Below, in pieces: positions 18,579 to 28,159 of a DNA stretch of 64,000 bases (positions within the stretch are counted from its first letter, which is position 1; every line of letters begins with the position of its first letter). Origin of the DNA: DATDAW01 sp036524675 (lineage in GTDB: Bacteria; Verrucomicrobiota; Verrucomicrobiia; Chthoniobacterales; DASVRZ01). Where the stretch lies: contig DATDBU010000113.1 of the NCBI GenBank assembly GCA_036524675.1, forward strand, positions 106,812 through 170,811. The letters are read 5' to 3'. The notes below the pieces were generated by a model. It was not told where the DNA came from. It saw nothing but the letters and a program-made list of their open reading frames with translations, and did not search any database. A program made the translations under genes and the position numbers.

Positions 18579-20504
18579 TCATTTTGCGGCGTCACCTTTG
18601 ATCTGCTGTAGCACCGACTCGATTCCGGCGGCCGCAGCCTCATGACGGCTCGCCAATTGATACTCCCGCAACGCTTCGTCGCGCTTACCCTGGATCTGAT
18701 AGTGTGCCCCCAAATAGGTGTGTAGTGCCAGCTGGTTCGGATCGAGGGCAAACGCACTATCCAAGTCACGCCTGGCCTCCGCGTGGCGGCCTAAAATATC
18801 GAGCGCTTGCGATCTCTTGATCCAGAATTTTTCTTCCTGCGGGAAAAGCACAATAGCGCGAGAAAACTGGCCGACGGCTTCTTCGCTCATGACCTGAACG
18901 ACTTTGGGGTTCGAGAATGACAACCCCAAAAGCCGCTTCGCTTCGCCAAAGTAATAAAAAAGATTCGGGTCGCCTTGCTCATACTTGAGCCCCAACTGCG
19001 CTTCACGACTTGCTTGCCGATAATTTTTGTCCCGTAAAGCCACACGAGCCCGTTCCGCATACCATTCTCCCGGAATATGTGGTGTCGCGTCGAACAGGAG
19101 GGCCACGCCGCATACCGCAGGCAAAATCCGCCAAGGCAGATACTTCAAAGTCTTTCGGTCGCCACTTCCGGCTTTCTCGCGCGCTTGCGGCGGATTGGCA
19201 AGAATGCCGAACAGAATAGCCAAAACAAGAGCATTACCAGGAATGTGCAGGTTAAAATCGACCACGGAGTGCGCGATCATTGCGGTTACACCAGCCAGCG
19301 CAGCGAGGTTGAGAGCCATGGAATTACTGGTCGCCGCATTGGTCTCGAGGAGGCGCTTGCGAAGAATCACGCGCATCGACAACAACCCGTAAAATACGTG
19401 AGTCCCCAAGAAAAACGCCGCCAGCACCGCACCCGTGACGCCGTACTCCGCGAGAAGATGAATGTAATCGTTATGAACCCATACGGGATCAGGTTCTACC
19501 GCTGGATGTTTGTAAAGCCGCCCAAGATAATAATACGTACCGCTCCCAGTACCAAACACGGGGTTGTCATGGAATTGACGCATCGCGGCATCCCACAGAT
19601 ACGTCCGCATATTGGTAAACTGAAGGGTGGTGCCCAGACGATCCGCCAGGAGCTCATCTTTATTGATCAGAAAAACGCTGAGTCCGAGCACGCCAATACA
19701 AACAGCAACAGAAAGGGTCGCAACCGTCGGGAATCGTACCGGCATCGTCTGGCGGGCGACAGAAAGTCCCAGAACCAGCAAAACCAAAAAAGCGCACCCC
19801 GTGCTGAGATAACCGCCGCGACTCCCCGAAATCGCCAGCCCTGCTAGCGCAACCAGCGCGAAATAAAGCAACAACATTCGGCATTTCGTCCCGATCCGGC
19901 CAAAAACCGCGAAAGATGCCGCAGCCACCACCAGGATTTCCAAAAGGCCCGCAAAGTGATTGGGACAGACATAAAAACCGCTTGCCCGGCGTCCATAGTC
20001 CGCACGCAAGTAGTTGAATGGCAGGTAGTTTTCGCCTTTTACGAACTGGATTACCCCAACAATGACGTGTCCGATCGCCAACGCCATAAACAACCCGAGG
20101 AAGAGCATCCGATGCTTCGGATCCGTTAAAAAGCATGCGACCACAAGATACACCACCAGGCACGCCAACACCTCAAACCGGTCCGGACGCGACACATATT
20201 CTACGGGCGATAGGTAAGCGCGTCCGAGGATATATCCAAAGAACAGCGCCGAGCTGACCAGGCACAGCACATTTGGCAGGGGCCGGCTCTTGCGCAACCA
20301 CACCAGTGAAAGCACTCCGGTTATTGCAATTACCGTGTAGCCCGGGATGGCGAAAATCGGACGCATCCCCCCGATGAAAACCTGGATCAATGCCGTACCC
20401 GCGAACAGAAAAAGAAGTAATGCGAAATTCAATCCTGCCAAAAGAAGTGAGTTGAGAAAGCCATCAAACCAGGGGCTAGAGTAACATCTGCGCGTATTTC
20501 GCAT
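18579..20504 (-). CDS. O-antigen ligase/polymerase-like membrane protein with TPR tail
   Basis: 641 aa. About a dozen hydrophobic helices occupy residues 10-450, including the Wzy_C/O-antigen-ligase signature region with GSRGGYLS and, later, GTGSGTYYYLGRLYKHPAVE and WVHNDYIHLLAEYG. After a gap come TPR-like helices (AVGQFSRAIVLFPQEEKFW, ARRDLDSAFALDPNQLALHT). Such proteins join O-antigen or other glycans in the inner membrane or modify proteins. No glycan gene cluster surrounds it, so the substrate is unknown. It overlaps the upstream 115-aa gene by 29 bases. Confidence 0.8.
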   Translation of the reverse strand: MRNTRRCYSSPWFDGFLNSLLLAGLNFALLLFLFAGTALIQVFIGGMRPIFAIPGYTVIAITGVLSLVWLRKSRPLPNVLCLVSSALFFGYILGRAYLSPVEYVSRPDRFEVLACLVVYLVVACFLTDPKHRMLFLGLFMALAIGHVIVGVIQFVKGENYLPFNYLRADYGRRASGFYVCPNHFAGLLEILVVAAASFAVFGRIGTKCRMLLLYFALVALAGLAISGSRGGYLSTGCAFLVLLVLGLSVARQTMPVRFPTVATLSVAVCIGVLGLSVFLINKDELLADRLGTTLQFTNMRTYLWDAAMRQFHDNPVFGTGSGTYYYLGRLYKHPAVEPDPVWVHNDYIHLLAEYGVTGAVLAAFFLGTHVFYGLLSMRVILRKRLLETNAATSNSMALNLAALAGVTAMIAHSVVDFNLHIPGNALVLAILFGILANPPQAREKAGSGDRKTLKYLPWRILPAVCGVALLFDATPHIPGEWYAERARVALRDKNYRQASREAQLGLKYEQGDPNLFYYFGEAKRLLGLSFSNPKVVQVMSEEAVGQFSRAIVLFPQEEKFWIKRSQALDILGRHAEARRDLDSAFALDPNQLALHTYLGAHYQIQGKRDEALREYQLASRHEAAAAGIESVLQQIKGDAAK

Positions 20505-20823
20505 ACGGCGCAGGAATCTCGATTCGCTTTCCGGCTACGACATTATTCAACAAAGCAGCCACCCACGGGCGCGAACTGGTAAATGCCTCAGCTGGCGTTT
20601 GAACCCAGGTCTGATCGCCATCGCGTTGAATCTGATAATTTTCCACTGCCACTTCCGTCAGCTCCGCGTCGCCATTCAAATGCATAACGACAGCAACTCG
20701 CCGCTGGTTTGAATCCAGGGACAATGACTGAAGTGTTCCGTACGGAGCGAGTACTTCCTGCAAATGCGGTTTCGCCATGCCCGTAAGCATGGCATCCTTG
20801 ATTCCAGTAATTCTGCCGAACAT
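20476..20823 (-). CDS. Small protein of unknown function upstream of the O-antigen-ligase-like gene
   Basis: 115 aa, no signal peptide, no family recognised. Alternating beta-strand pattern (RVAVVMHLNGDAELTEVAVENYQ) suggests a small sheet domain. Its 3' end overlaps the next gene by 29 bases, which argues for translational coupling. It may instead begin at an internal Met (KDAMLTGMAKPHL). It starts about 60 bases from the divergent lipase gene. Confidence 0.5.
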   Translation of the reverse strand: MFGRITGIKDAMLTGMAKPHLQEVLAPYGTLQSLSLDSNQRRVAVVMHLNGDAELTEVAVENYQIQRDGDQTWVQTPAEAFTSSRPWVAALLNNVVAGKRIEIPAPYAKYAQMLL

Positions 20824-20883
20824 CCGCGCACTATCGACGATACATCGGGCTTGCGAAAGCCTGTGGTTTCGGAACCATATCGC

Positions 20884-21711
20884 ATGCGCTCCGAGGACTG
20901 GTTTACGACAGCCGACAACACCCGACTGCGCTCGTTTACTTGGTCCGCCGCCGCGCCAAAACGTGCCCGGTTGCTAATCGTCCACGGGCTCGGTGAGAAT
21001 GCAGCGCGCTACGGGCCCATTGCCGAAATTTTTGCCGCAGCGGGCATCAAAGTCATGGCGTACGATCACCGTGGCCATGGTGAGAGCGCCGGAAAACGCG
21101 GCGACCTCAACCCGCCCTCGTTGCTGAATCGAGACTTGGCCGAAATATTAAACCGCGCCGCCAAGGATCCTACTCCCCTGTTTCTCTGGGGTCATAGCAC
21201 GGGGGCCCAGCTCATTATCAACACCCTCAGCACCAACACGTTTCATCTGCGCGGCGTCATTCTCACAGCGCCGTGGTTCCGGCTTGCGTTGACGCCACCG
21301 AAAAGGAAGCAAATCGCCGCATCCTTACTGCTGCGCTTTGCCCCAGGAATTACCCTCACCTCTGGCGTGGATCCGGCGGATCTTTCCCGGGATGTTGAAT
21401 ATCTCCGCATGCTCCCTGCCAACGACCGCAACCACAACCGGATCAGCGCACGCGTTTACGACTACCTTGTGCGCGGCGGCAGACTGGCACAGAGCCAAGC
21501 TAAAAACTGGACCATTCCCCTTCTTCTCGCCCATGGCACTGCCGACACTGTCACCATCATCGGCGCAAGCCAGGAGTTCTTTCAGAATGTTCCCGACTCC
21601 ATTGACAAAACCTTCGAATCATTTCCTGACGGTCGTCACGAACTCCAAAACGACCTCTGCCGTGACCGACTGGCAACATTGATAATGAACTGGATCACGC
21701 ATCGATCTTAG
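20884..21711 (+). CDS. Alpha/beta hydrolase, monoacylglycerol lipase-like
   Basis: 275 aa from the ATG at 20884 (MRSEDWFTTADNTRLRSFTW). The oxyanion motif IVHGLGENAARY, the strand-turn AYDHRGHGES, the nucleophile elbow LWGHSTGAQ (Ser), an Asp in AHGTADTVT and the last His in PDGRHELQND form the full triad. This pattern is that of the lysophospholipase/monoglyceride lipase group. No signal peptide, so it is probably cytosolic. A bidirectional hairpin lies 49 bases after its stop. Confidence 0.87.
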   Translation: MRSEDWFTTADNTRLRSFTWSAAAPKRARLLIVHGLGENAARYGPIAEIFAAAGIKVMAYDHRGHGESAGKRGDLNPPSLLNRDLAEILNRAAKDPTPLFLWGHSTGAQLIINTLSTNTFHLRGVILTAPWFRLALTPPKRKQIAASLLLRFAPGITLTSGVDPADLSRDVEYLRMLPANDRNHNRISARVYDYLVRGGRLAQSQAKNWTIPLLLAHGTADTVTIIGASQEFFQNVPDSIDKTFESFPDGRHELQNDLCRDRLATLIMNWITHRS

Positions 21712-21760
21712 CGGTCCCGCCCATTTGGCTTAAAAGATCACGCCAGACTCAAATAACTAA

Positions 21761-21797
21761 ATGCGCCGGAGCGGGATTAATGTCGCGTCCGGCGCAT
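21761..21797. terminator. Bidirectional hairpin between lipase and clpC
   Basis: A perfect 10-bp GC-rich stem (ATGCGCCGGA with TCCGGCGCAT) encloses a 17-base loop between the two convergent genes. On the plus strand it is followed by CATATTTTC, and on the minus strand by TTAGTTATTT, so it could end transcription from both sides. Confidence 0.6.
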
Positions 21798-21820
21798 CAT
21801 ATTTTCACAAAACAGATAAC

Positions 21821-24307
21821 TTACGCAGCTGCAGGCTCGGGATGTTCCGGTTCCTGGACCACAAACCCGAGCTTGTTGCCGTCGAGCTTGGCAACAATCG
21901 TGTCGCCAGGTTTGATCGTGCTCCGAAGGATTTCCTCGGCGATCGGGTCTTCGAGGTACTTCTCAACGGCACGACGCATTGGACGGGCGCCGTACGCCGG
22001 GTCGTAGCCTTTCTCGATCAGAAAATCCACCGCGGTTTGCTCGAGCGAGACTTCGATTTCCTTGTGCTTGAGGCGCTTGACCAGTTTCGCCACTTCCAGG
22101 TTCACGATCTGAGTCAAATCCGTCTTCTCGAGCGTGTGGAAGACGATCAGATCATCGAGGCGGTTGATGAATTCCGGTTTGAAAACGCGTTTGGCTTCCT
22201 CCAGAATTTTTTCTCGCATCAAATCGTAGTTCTCTTCATTGCGCGGCGCACCGAAACCCAGCGAAGTCTGGCGCTTGATCGTCTCCGCGCCGACATTGGA
22301 GGTCATGATGATGATCGTATTGCGGAAATCGATCTTGCGTCCGAGTGAATCCGTCACTTTGCCTTCCTCCAAGATCTGGAGCAGCAAATGCATCACGTCG
22401 GGGTGTGCTTTCTCGACTTCGTCAAAGAGAACGACCGAATACGGACGTCGCCGAACGGCCTCCGAGAGCTGGCCACCTTCTTCGTAACCGACATAGCCAG
22501 GAGGCGAGCCGATAAGGCGGGATGCTGTGAATTTCTCCATGTATTCGGACATGTCGATCTGGATCAGCGCGTCCGGATCACCGAACATGAACTCCGCCAG
22601 AGTCCGGGCGAGGAAGGTCTTTCCGACACCGGTCGGACCGAGGAAGATAAATGACCCGATTGGCCGGCGCGGGTCCTTAAGATCAGCACGGCTGCGGCGC
22701 AGGGCTTTGCTGATGGCGATGACAGCCTCGTCCTGACCAATGACATTGCTCTTAAGCTCGCCTTCCATGGAAAGGAGTTTCTGAGCCTCTTTTTGCTCCA
22801 TGCGATGAAGAGGAACACCCGTCCACTTGGACACGATGTGCATCATGTCATCTTCAGTGACTGTGACTTCCTTTTCCTCTCGCTGTTCTCGCCAGGAGGT
22901 AAGGATCGATTCGAGTTTTTCCTTTGCCTGTTTTTCAGAATCGCGCAAAGACGCTGCTTTTTCGAAATCCTGGGCCTTGATCGCGGCTTCTTTTTCGCCA
23001 CGAATGGTCTCGATTTCAGCCTCAATATCTTTGACGTTCGGCGGCCGCGTCATGGCATTGATACGGGCACGTGCGCCAGCTTCGTCCATCACGTCGATCG
23101 CCTTATCGGGCAGGAAACGCCCCGTGAGATAACGATCGGAAAGCTTCGCAGCGAATTCGAGGGCTTCGTCCGTGAGTTTGGCTTTGTGATGCGCTTCGTA
23201 TTTCGGGCGCAAACCTTTCAGGATTTGAACGGTTTCCTCGACACTCGGAGCTTCAACTTTAACAGTTTGGAAACGGCGTTCCAACGCAGCATCTTTCTCG
23301 ATGTATTTGCGGTACTCGTTGAGTGTCGTCGCGCCGATGCACTGCAATTCGCCACGGCTGAGCGCCGGTTTGATAATATTCGAAGCGTCCATCGCACCTT
23401 CGGCAGAACCGGCGCCTACGATGGTGTGCAATTCATCGATGAAAAGAATGATGTTCTTCGACCGGCGAATCTCGTCCATCACCGCCTTGATGCGCTCTTC
23501 GAACTGACCGCGGTATTTCGTTCCAGCGACCATCAGGGCGAGATCCAACGTGATAACCTTCTTGTCGCGCAAAAGCTCAGGCACGTTTCCGGCGGCGATT
23601 TCCTGCGCAAGTCCTTCGGCGATTGCGGTTTTACCCACACCAGCTTCACCGAGCAAAACCGGATTGTTTTTGGTCCGGCGGCAGAGAATCTGGATAACCC
23701 GTTCGATCTCGCTCTTGCGTCCGATAACCGGATCCATCTCGGATTTTTTCGCCATTTCAGTGAGGTCACGGCCGAACGCGCGGAGTGCGGGTGTCTTCAC
23801 GTCTTTTTGTTTACCGGAACCCCCGGACGGCTCTTGCTGGATTTCCTGTTCGCCTTCCGGCGGAGTGAAATTCGGGTCGAGCTCCTTCAGGATTTCATTT
23901 CGGGTGCGTTCAATATCGACTTCGAGAGATTTGAGAACGCGAGCCGCTACGCCTTCGCCTTCGCGAAGCAGACCGAGCAAAATATGCTCAGTGCCGACGT
24001 AGCTGTGGTTAAGAGACTTGGCTTCCTTGCCAGCAAGCGCGAGGACCTTCTTCACCCGCGGCGTGTAAGGAATATTGCCGACCATTTTAGTTTCGGGACC
24101 TGAACCGACTTGCTTCTCCACCTCCATACGGACCGTTTCCAAGTCGAGACCCATTTTTTGCAGGACGTTGACCGCAACGCCCTGTCCCAATTTGATCAAT
24201 CCCAGCAACAAGTGCTCAGTCCCCACGTAATTGTGGTTAAATCTGTCCGCTTCTTTGCGGGCGAGAGCGAGAACCTGCTGGGCGCGTGGAGTAAAATTAT
24301 TCATCAT
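21821..24307 (-). CDS. clpC: AAA+ chaperone-unfoldase ClpC
   Basis: 828 aa, HSP100 class. Two Clp_N repeats (residues 1-145), AAA-1 with Walker A GEAGVGKT, a UVR motif in the linker (KAQDFEKAASLRDSEKQ) typical of ClpC and the site where McsA-type partners act, and AAA-2 with GPTGVGKT. It feeds unfolded proteins to ClpP, including phospho-arginine-marked ones. Its start overlaps the mcsB stop by 11 bases, so it is the last gene of mcsA-mcsB-clpC. No clpP gene is in the window. Confidence 0.97.
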   Translation of the reverse strand: MMNNFTPRAQQVLALARKEADRFNHNYVGTEHLLLGLIKLGQGVAVNVLQKMGLDLETVRMEVEKQVGSGPETKMVGNIPYTPRVKKVLALAGKEAKSLNHSYVGTEHILLGLLREGEGVAARVLKSLEVDIERTRNEILKELDPNFTPPEGEQEIQQEPSGGSGKQKDVKTPALRAFGRDLTEMAKKSEMDPVIGRKSEIERVIQILCRRTKNNPVLLGEAGVGKTAIAEGLAQEIAAGNVPELLRDKKVITLDLALMVAGTKYRGQFEERIKAVMDEIRRSKNIILFIDELHTIVGAGSAEGAMDASNIIKPALSRGELQCIGATTLNEYRKYIEKDAALERRFQTVKVEAPSVEETVQILKGLRPKYEAHHKAKLTDEALEFAAKLSDRYLTGRFLPDKAIDVMDEAGARARINAMTRPPNVKDIEAEIETIRGEKEAAIKAQDFEKAASLRDSEKQAKEKLESILTSWREQREEKEVTVTEDDMMHIVSKWTGVPLHRMEQKEAQKLLSMEGELKSNVIGQDEAVIAISKALRRSRADLKDPRRPIGSFIFLGPTGVGKTFLARTLAEFMFGDPDALIQIDMSEYMEKFTASRLIGSPPGYVGYEEGGQLSEAVRRRPYSVVLFDEVEKAHPDVMHLLLQILEEGKVTDSLGRKIDFRNTIIIMTSNVGAETIKRQTSLGFGAPRNEENYDLMREKILEEAKRVFKPEFINRLDDLIVFHTLEKTDLTQIVNLEVAKLVKRLKHKEIEVSLEQTAVDFLIEKGYDPAYGARPMRRAVEKYLEDPIAEEILRSTIKPGDTIVAKLDGNKLGFVVQEPEHPEPAAA

Positions 24308-25415
24308 TTTTAGGCTCTGTAGAAGTGGTGGGACCGGCTTCCATTTTACTTATATCAGGCTTGGGAAATGCTTTCAACTTGGCCCGGATGATCTCCGCCC
24401 TGAGTATGTCACGCTCGTCGGTGGCCAGTTTTTTCTGAGAACCCTTCTGGAGATGCGCGGGTTGCGTCTCCATAAAGAGCTCGTCCACCGATACGCGGCA
24501 AGTCTGGTCAAAGAACCCGAGGTCAATCCCCAGCCGCATAATAGACAGCAAGTTCAATGCCTCTTTGCTGCTCATTGAATGCGCAAACGTCAAAATTCCA
24601 TAAGAACGGCCCACTTGGTCGAGCAAAGTGCTGGCTTTTTTCTCCACAAGAACAGCACGGGCGTTTTCTTCATGCTGAACAATCGTTTCGATTACCCTGG
24701 TAAGGCGCCCAATAATCTCGTCCTCCTTCTCCCCAAGCGTGGTCTGATTCGAGATCTGAAAAAGGTTACCCATCGCCTCGGTGCCTTCGCCGTAAAGCCC
24801 ACGAACAGCGAGGCCTATTTTGTTTACGGCCTGAATTACTTTGTTGATCTGCTCACTCAGCACTAAACCCGGCAGATGGAGCATCGACGAAGCTCTCATT
24901 CCCGTCCCGACATTGGTTGGGCAGGCTGTCAGATAACCAATCTCGCGGCTATAGGCAAAATCGAGGATGGCCTCCAGCGCGCTATCGACTTTATCGATCA
25001 TTTTGAAGACGTTTTTAAGCTGAAGCCCCGGGCGAATAGCCTGCATCCGAAGGTGGTCTTCTTCATTGATCATGATGCTCAGCGTCTGCTTTGGATTCAT
25101 GATCACGGCGCTGCCGACTCCTTTGGCCGCATGCTCGCGGGAAATCAGATGGCGCTCGACAAGGACCTGCTTCTCCAAGGCGGTAAGGTCCTGAAGCTGA
25201 AGCGAGGTTGAATCGGTCATTTCCGGCAGTGCCACGACCGCAGGCTGGATCTGATTCAGGATATCTGTTCGCTCAGCCTTTTTGGCCCAGCCCGGAAAAG
25301 GTTGGCGCGCAAGATTGCGCGCAAAACGGACCCGACTGGTGATGACGATGGACTGCAGCGGACCATCGCCCGCGGTCCATTCACTGGTGCTCGAAGTGAT
25401 GTTTGTAAGTTTCAT
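24297..25415 (-). CDS. mcsB: Protein-arginine kinase McsB
   Basis: 372 aa, phosphagen-kinase fold. The hallmark CPTNVGTGMRASSMLHLPGL is present, together with VITSRVRFARNL at the nucleotide site. Near the C-terminus RDILRA fits the RDxxRA phospho-arginine-binding motif of Firmicutes McsB, which distinguishes it from metabolic arginine kinases. It marks damaged proteins on Arg for ClpCP. The ATG at 25415 starts one base after the mcsA stop; the longer open frame to 25499 lies inside mcsA and is rejected. Confidence 0.95.
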   Translation of the reverse strand: MKLTNITSSTSEWTAGDGPLQSIVITSRVRFARNLARQPFPGWAKKAERTDILNQIQPAVVALPEMTDSTSLQLQDLTALEKQVLVERHLISREHAAKGVGSAVIMNPKQTLSIMINEEDHLRMQAIRPGLQLKNVFKMIDKVDSALEAILDFAYSREIGYLTACPTNVGTGMRASSMLHLPGLVLSEQINKVIQAVNKIGLAVRGLYGEGTEAMGNLFQISNQTTLGEKEDEIIGRLTRVIETIVQHEENARAVLVEKKASTLLDQVGRSYGILTFAHSMSSKEALNLLSIMRLGIDLGFFDQTCRVSVDELFMETQPAHLQKGSQKKLATDERDILRAEIIRAKLKAFPKPDISKMEAGPTTSTEPKNDE

Positions 25416-25416
25416 T

Positions 25417-25917
25417 TCAGGTCGAAGCAGAGACTTGGGTCTCAAGAGTGCGGATTTCGTCCCGGAGTTTTGCCGCAAGTTCGTAATCCTCTTCGGCAAC
25501 CGAACGTTGCAGCCCGTCCCGCAGGTCTTTCAAACGCGAGGACAACTCCAGTTCACGATATTGCCGGGCCGGGACCTTTCCCACATGACGCGTGCCTTTG
25601 TGCATCGTCTTTAGCAGCGGATCGAGTCCGTCGTGGAATGTCGCGTAGCAATCACTGCAACCAAGGCGACCGGTTTTCTTAAAATCGGCCTGTGTAAAGC
25701 CACAAGTCGGGCACCTTTGTTCTACGGGAGTCGCGAATTCAATCTGCTCCGCACCGCCCATATTTTTAAGTAAATCGGCTAGAGCAAAACCGGTTGGGTC
25801 GGTGACTCCTTTTTCTTTGGAGCAGCTCTCGCAGAGATTCGCTTTCTGCATTTTTCCATCAACGATTTGTGTCAGGAAAACAGTGGCTTGGTTGTGTTTG
25901 CAGACATCACAGAGCAT
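25417..25917 (-). CDS. mcsA: McsA-type zinc-finger/UVR activator protein
   Basis: 166 aa. Four CxxC pairs (LCDVCKHN, LCESCSKE, RCPTCGFT, GCSDCYAT) form two zinc sites, and the C-terminal UVR helix pair (AVAEEDYELAAKLRDEIRTL region) matches McsA, which activates McsB and contacts ClpC. It is first in the operon. In Firmicutes the regulator gene ctsR precedes it; here the upstream neighbour is a transporter gene and no CtsR-like protein is found. Confidence 0.92.
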   Translation of the reverse strand: MLCDVCKHNQATVFLTQIVDGKMQKANLCESCSKEKGVTDPTGFALADLLKNMGGAEQIEFATPVEQRCPTCGFTQADFKKTGRLGCSDCYATFHDGLDPLLKTMHKGTRHVGKVPARQYRELELSSRLKDLRDGLQRSVAEEDYELAAKLRDEIRTLETQVSAST

Positions 25918-26006
25918 GGCTTTTATCGGCCGGCACGAGTGATTTGCGCTCCGGCACTTCTAAAAATCGGAGCGTCCGGAGGTTATGTCAACAAGGGAAG
26001 CCGGAC

Positions 26007-27260
26007 TCAGGCTGGATCAGCTTCGGTGACGGCCGGCATAGGCTCGGGAGCATGATGCGCACGGAAACTGCGAATGGTGATGTACAACGCGCCTGCTGTC
26101 AGTAATCCGCTAAAGAAAAACGCTGCGCCCGGCATATGCGGTTCGACAGCTGGATTGACAAAATACGCGAAAAGCGCGGTCGCCGCCGGTGGTCCCATGA
26201 TACCCGCAAGGCCCGTAAGACTCGTCAATGCACCCTGCACCTCGCCCTGTTGATCAGGTCCGACCTCCTTGGACACAATCGCTTGCAACGCCGGACCAGC
26301 GATTACGCCTAGAGAACCGAATACGATGATGGGATAAATCATCCAGCCCTGAGGAGCCAGGCCATAGGCCGTGTAAGCAGCGATGCTGATGGTCAACCCG
26401 ATCGCAAGCGACCATTTTTCTCCGAGATGTCTCACGATGTGCGGCGTCAGTCCTGCCTGGACGATGGCGAATGTGAGCCCCGTAAGCGCCAAAGAGAGAC
26501 CGGTCTGGGTGGCATTCCAGCCATAGCGGTGACTGGTGTACAGGACCCAAATACTCGGAAACACCTGGTGCGCGAAGTAGATGAGAAAATGGGATCCCGC
26601 CAGGCGAAAGACTGTAGGCTGCCGACGCAAGTCGGCCAACAATCCGATCGGATTCGATTTTGCCCAGCTGAACGCGCGCCGATTTTCACGGGCAAGCGAT
26701 TCCGGCAGAACAAACCAGCCGTAAAGCCAATTGAGCAGAGTCAGTCCGCCTGCAGCCAGAAATGGAACGTGCAGCCCCAAATCGCCCAGCACCCCACCCA
26801 TCGCCGGTCCGACGATAAAGCCAAGGCCAAATGCTGCGCCGATGAGTCCAAAGTTCGCGGCTCGCTTCTCGGGAGGGCTTACGTCGGCAATATAAGCCGT
26901 TGCTGCAGCATAATTTGCACCAGTAACGCCCGCGATGATCCGACCCACGAAAAACCACGTAAGATTCGGCGCGAACGCCAAAAGAAAATAATCGAGCCCC
27001 GATCCCAGCAAGGAAGCGAGGATCACGGGGCGTCGCCCAAACCTGTCCGACAAACTGCCCAGCAATGGCGCAAAAATGAACTGCATCAGTGAATACAAAG
27101 CCGCCAGCCAACCGAATGTGTGAGACGCAGCCACCACATCGCCTCCCTGAAAATTTTCCACCAGCTTCGGCAGGATCGGGATAATCAACCCGATCCCTAT
27201 GATATCGAGAGCCAATGTGACAAAAATGAACCCCAACGCGGGTTTGCGCGGCATGGCCAT
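26007..27260 (-). CDS. Major facilitator superfamily drug exporter, TetA-like
   Basis: 417 aa from ATG 27260 (MAMPRKPALGFIF). Twelve hydrophobic helices. The cytoplasmic loop 2-3 motif GSLSDRFGRRPVILASL and the motif C-like GLGFIVGPAMGGVLGD mark a proton-driven antiporter of the TCR/Tet type (DHA1). Substrate unknown; the name does not imply tetracycline resistance. It follows mntD by 41 bases on the same strand, so it may be in the same transcript, but a metal role is not implied. Confidence 0.85.
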   Translation of the reverse strand: MAMPRKPALGFIFVTLALDIIGIGLIIPILPKLVENFQGGDVVAASHTFGWLAALYSLMQFIFAPLLGSLSDRFGRRPVILASLLGSGLDYFLLAFAPNLTWFFVGRIIAGVTGANYAAATAYIADVSPPEKRAANFGLIGAAFGLGFIVGPAMGGVLGDLGLHVPFLAAGGLTLLNWLYGWFVLPESLARENRRAFSWAKSNPIGLLADLRRQPTVFRLAGSHFLIYFAHQVFPSIWVLYTSHRYGWNATQTGLSLALTGLTFAIVQAGLTPHIVRHLGEKWSLAIGLTISIAAYTAYGLAPQGWMIYPIIVFGSLGVIAGPALQAIVSKEVGPDQQGEVQGALTSLTGLAGIMGPPAATALFAYFVNPAVEPHMPGAAFFFSGLLTAGALYITIRSFRAHHAPEPMPAVTEADPA

Positions 27261-27301
27261 ATTCGCGGAAAGAACCCAATTCCATCCGAAAACGCAAGAC
27301 C

Positions 27302-28147
27302 TCATTCAGCCAGGGCTGATCTTTGTCTGCGACTGAGGATTCCTTTGCCTGGCGCAAAAAAGAGTGCTGCCGCAAAAATGGATGCCTGCACGAGAACAAT
27401 GCAGGCTGCAGGAGCGCCGTTGATAAAAAAACTTACGTAAACACCGGTGAGTGACGAAATTACCGCTGTCCCTGCCGCCACGAGCAGCATCCTATCGAAA
27501 CGGTGCGTTAACAAAAAAGCCGTAGCTCCAGGCGTCACCAGCATTGCAATAACGAGGATCAATCCCACTGCTTGCATTGACGCGACGATGGCAAGGGACA
27601 CAAGAGTGAGCAGCAAATAATTCAATCCGCGAACCCATTTGCCAAGCGCACGGGCATGGGCCGGATCGAAACAAACCAAAACAAGATCCTTGCGCTTGGC
27701 GAGAACGATTCCGAGCACGATGACCGAAAGGATTGCCGTTTCACGGACTTGCTCGGTAGTGATGCCCAGAATGTTCCCGAATAGAATATGATCCAGGTGC
27801 ATGTCTGATGGCGTCCTGGAAAACAACACGAGACCAAACGCAAAAAGTCCCGTGAAAACAACGCCCATCACCGTGTCCTCCTTGATTCGGCTATGCGCTT
27901 GGATCCATCCGGTGGCGAATGCACACAAAAAACCGCTCGCAAACGCCCCGAACGCCAGCGGTATCCCAGCGATATAGGCCAGCACGATCCCGGGCAGGAC
28001 GGCGTGGGAAATGGCATCTCCCATCAAACTCCAGCCACGCAGCACGAGAAAACAGGACAAAACCGCCCCCATCGAACCGACCAACGCTCCAATAATCAGC
28101 GCCTCGACCATGAAATCGTAGCGCAAAGGTTCCAGCAGTTGTTCCAT
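27302..28147 (-). CDS. mntD: Manganese ABC transporter, second permease
   Basis: 281 aa, ABC-3 family, eight or so helices. The family signature GWSLMGDAISHAVLPGIVLAY and the late SLTGVYVSFFINGAPAACIV segment are present. Paralogous to the 279-aa permease 12 bases upstream; the two form a heterodimeric channel. The metal is assigned from the Glu-containing binding protein and the MntR regulator of the locus. Confidence 0.9.
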   Translation of the reverse strand: MEQLLEPLRYDFMVEALIIGALVGSMGAVLSCFLVLRGWSLMGDAISHAVLPGIVLAYIAGIPLAFGAFASGFLCAFATGWIQAHSRIKEDTVMGVVFTGLFAFGLVLFSRTPSDMHLDHILFGNILGITTEQVRETAILSVIVLGIVLAKRKDLVLVCFDPAHARALGKWVRGLNYLLLTLVSLAIVASMQAVGLILVIAMLVTPGATAFLLTHRFDRMLLVAAGTAVISSLTGVYVSFFINGAPAACIVLVQASIFAAALFFAPGKGILSRRQRSALAE

Positions 28148-28159
28148 GGTTCGTTCGGA

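Noticed and set aside
22793..24103. A 436-codon open frame on the plus strand opposite clpC
   Set aside because: It is antisense to an unmistakable ClpC gene, has no family features and reflects the codon bias of the real gene.
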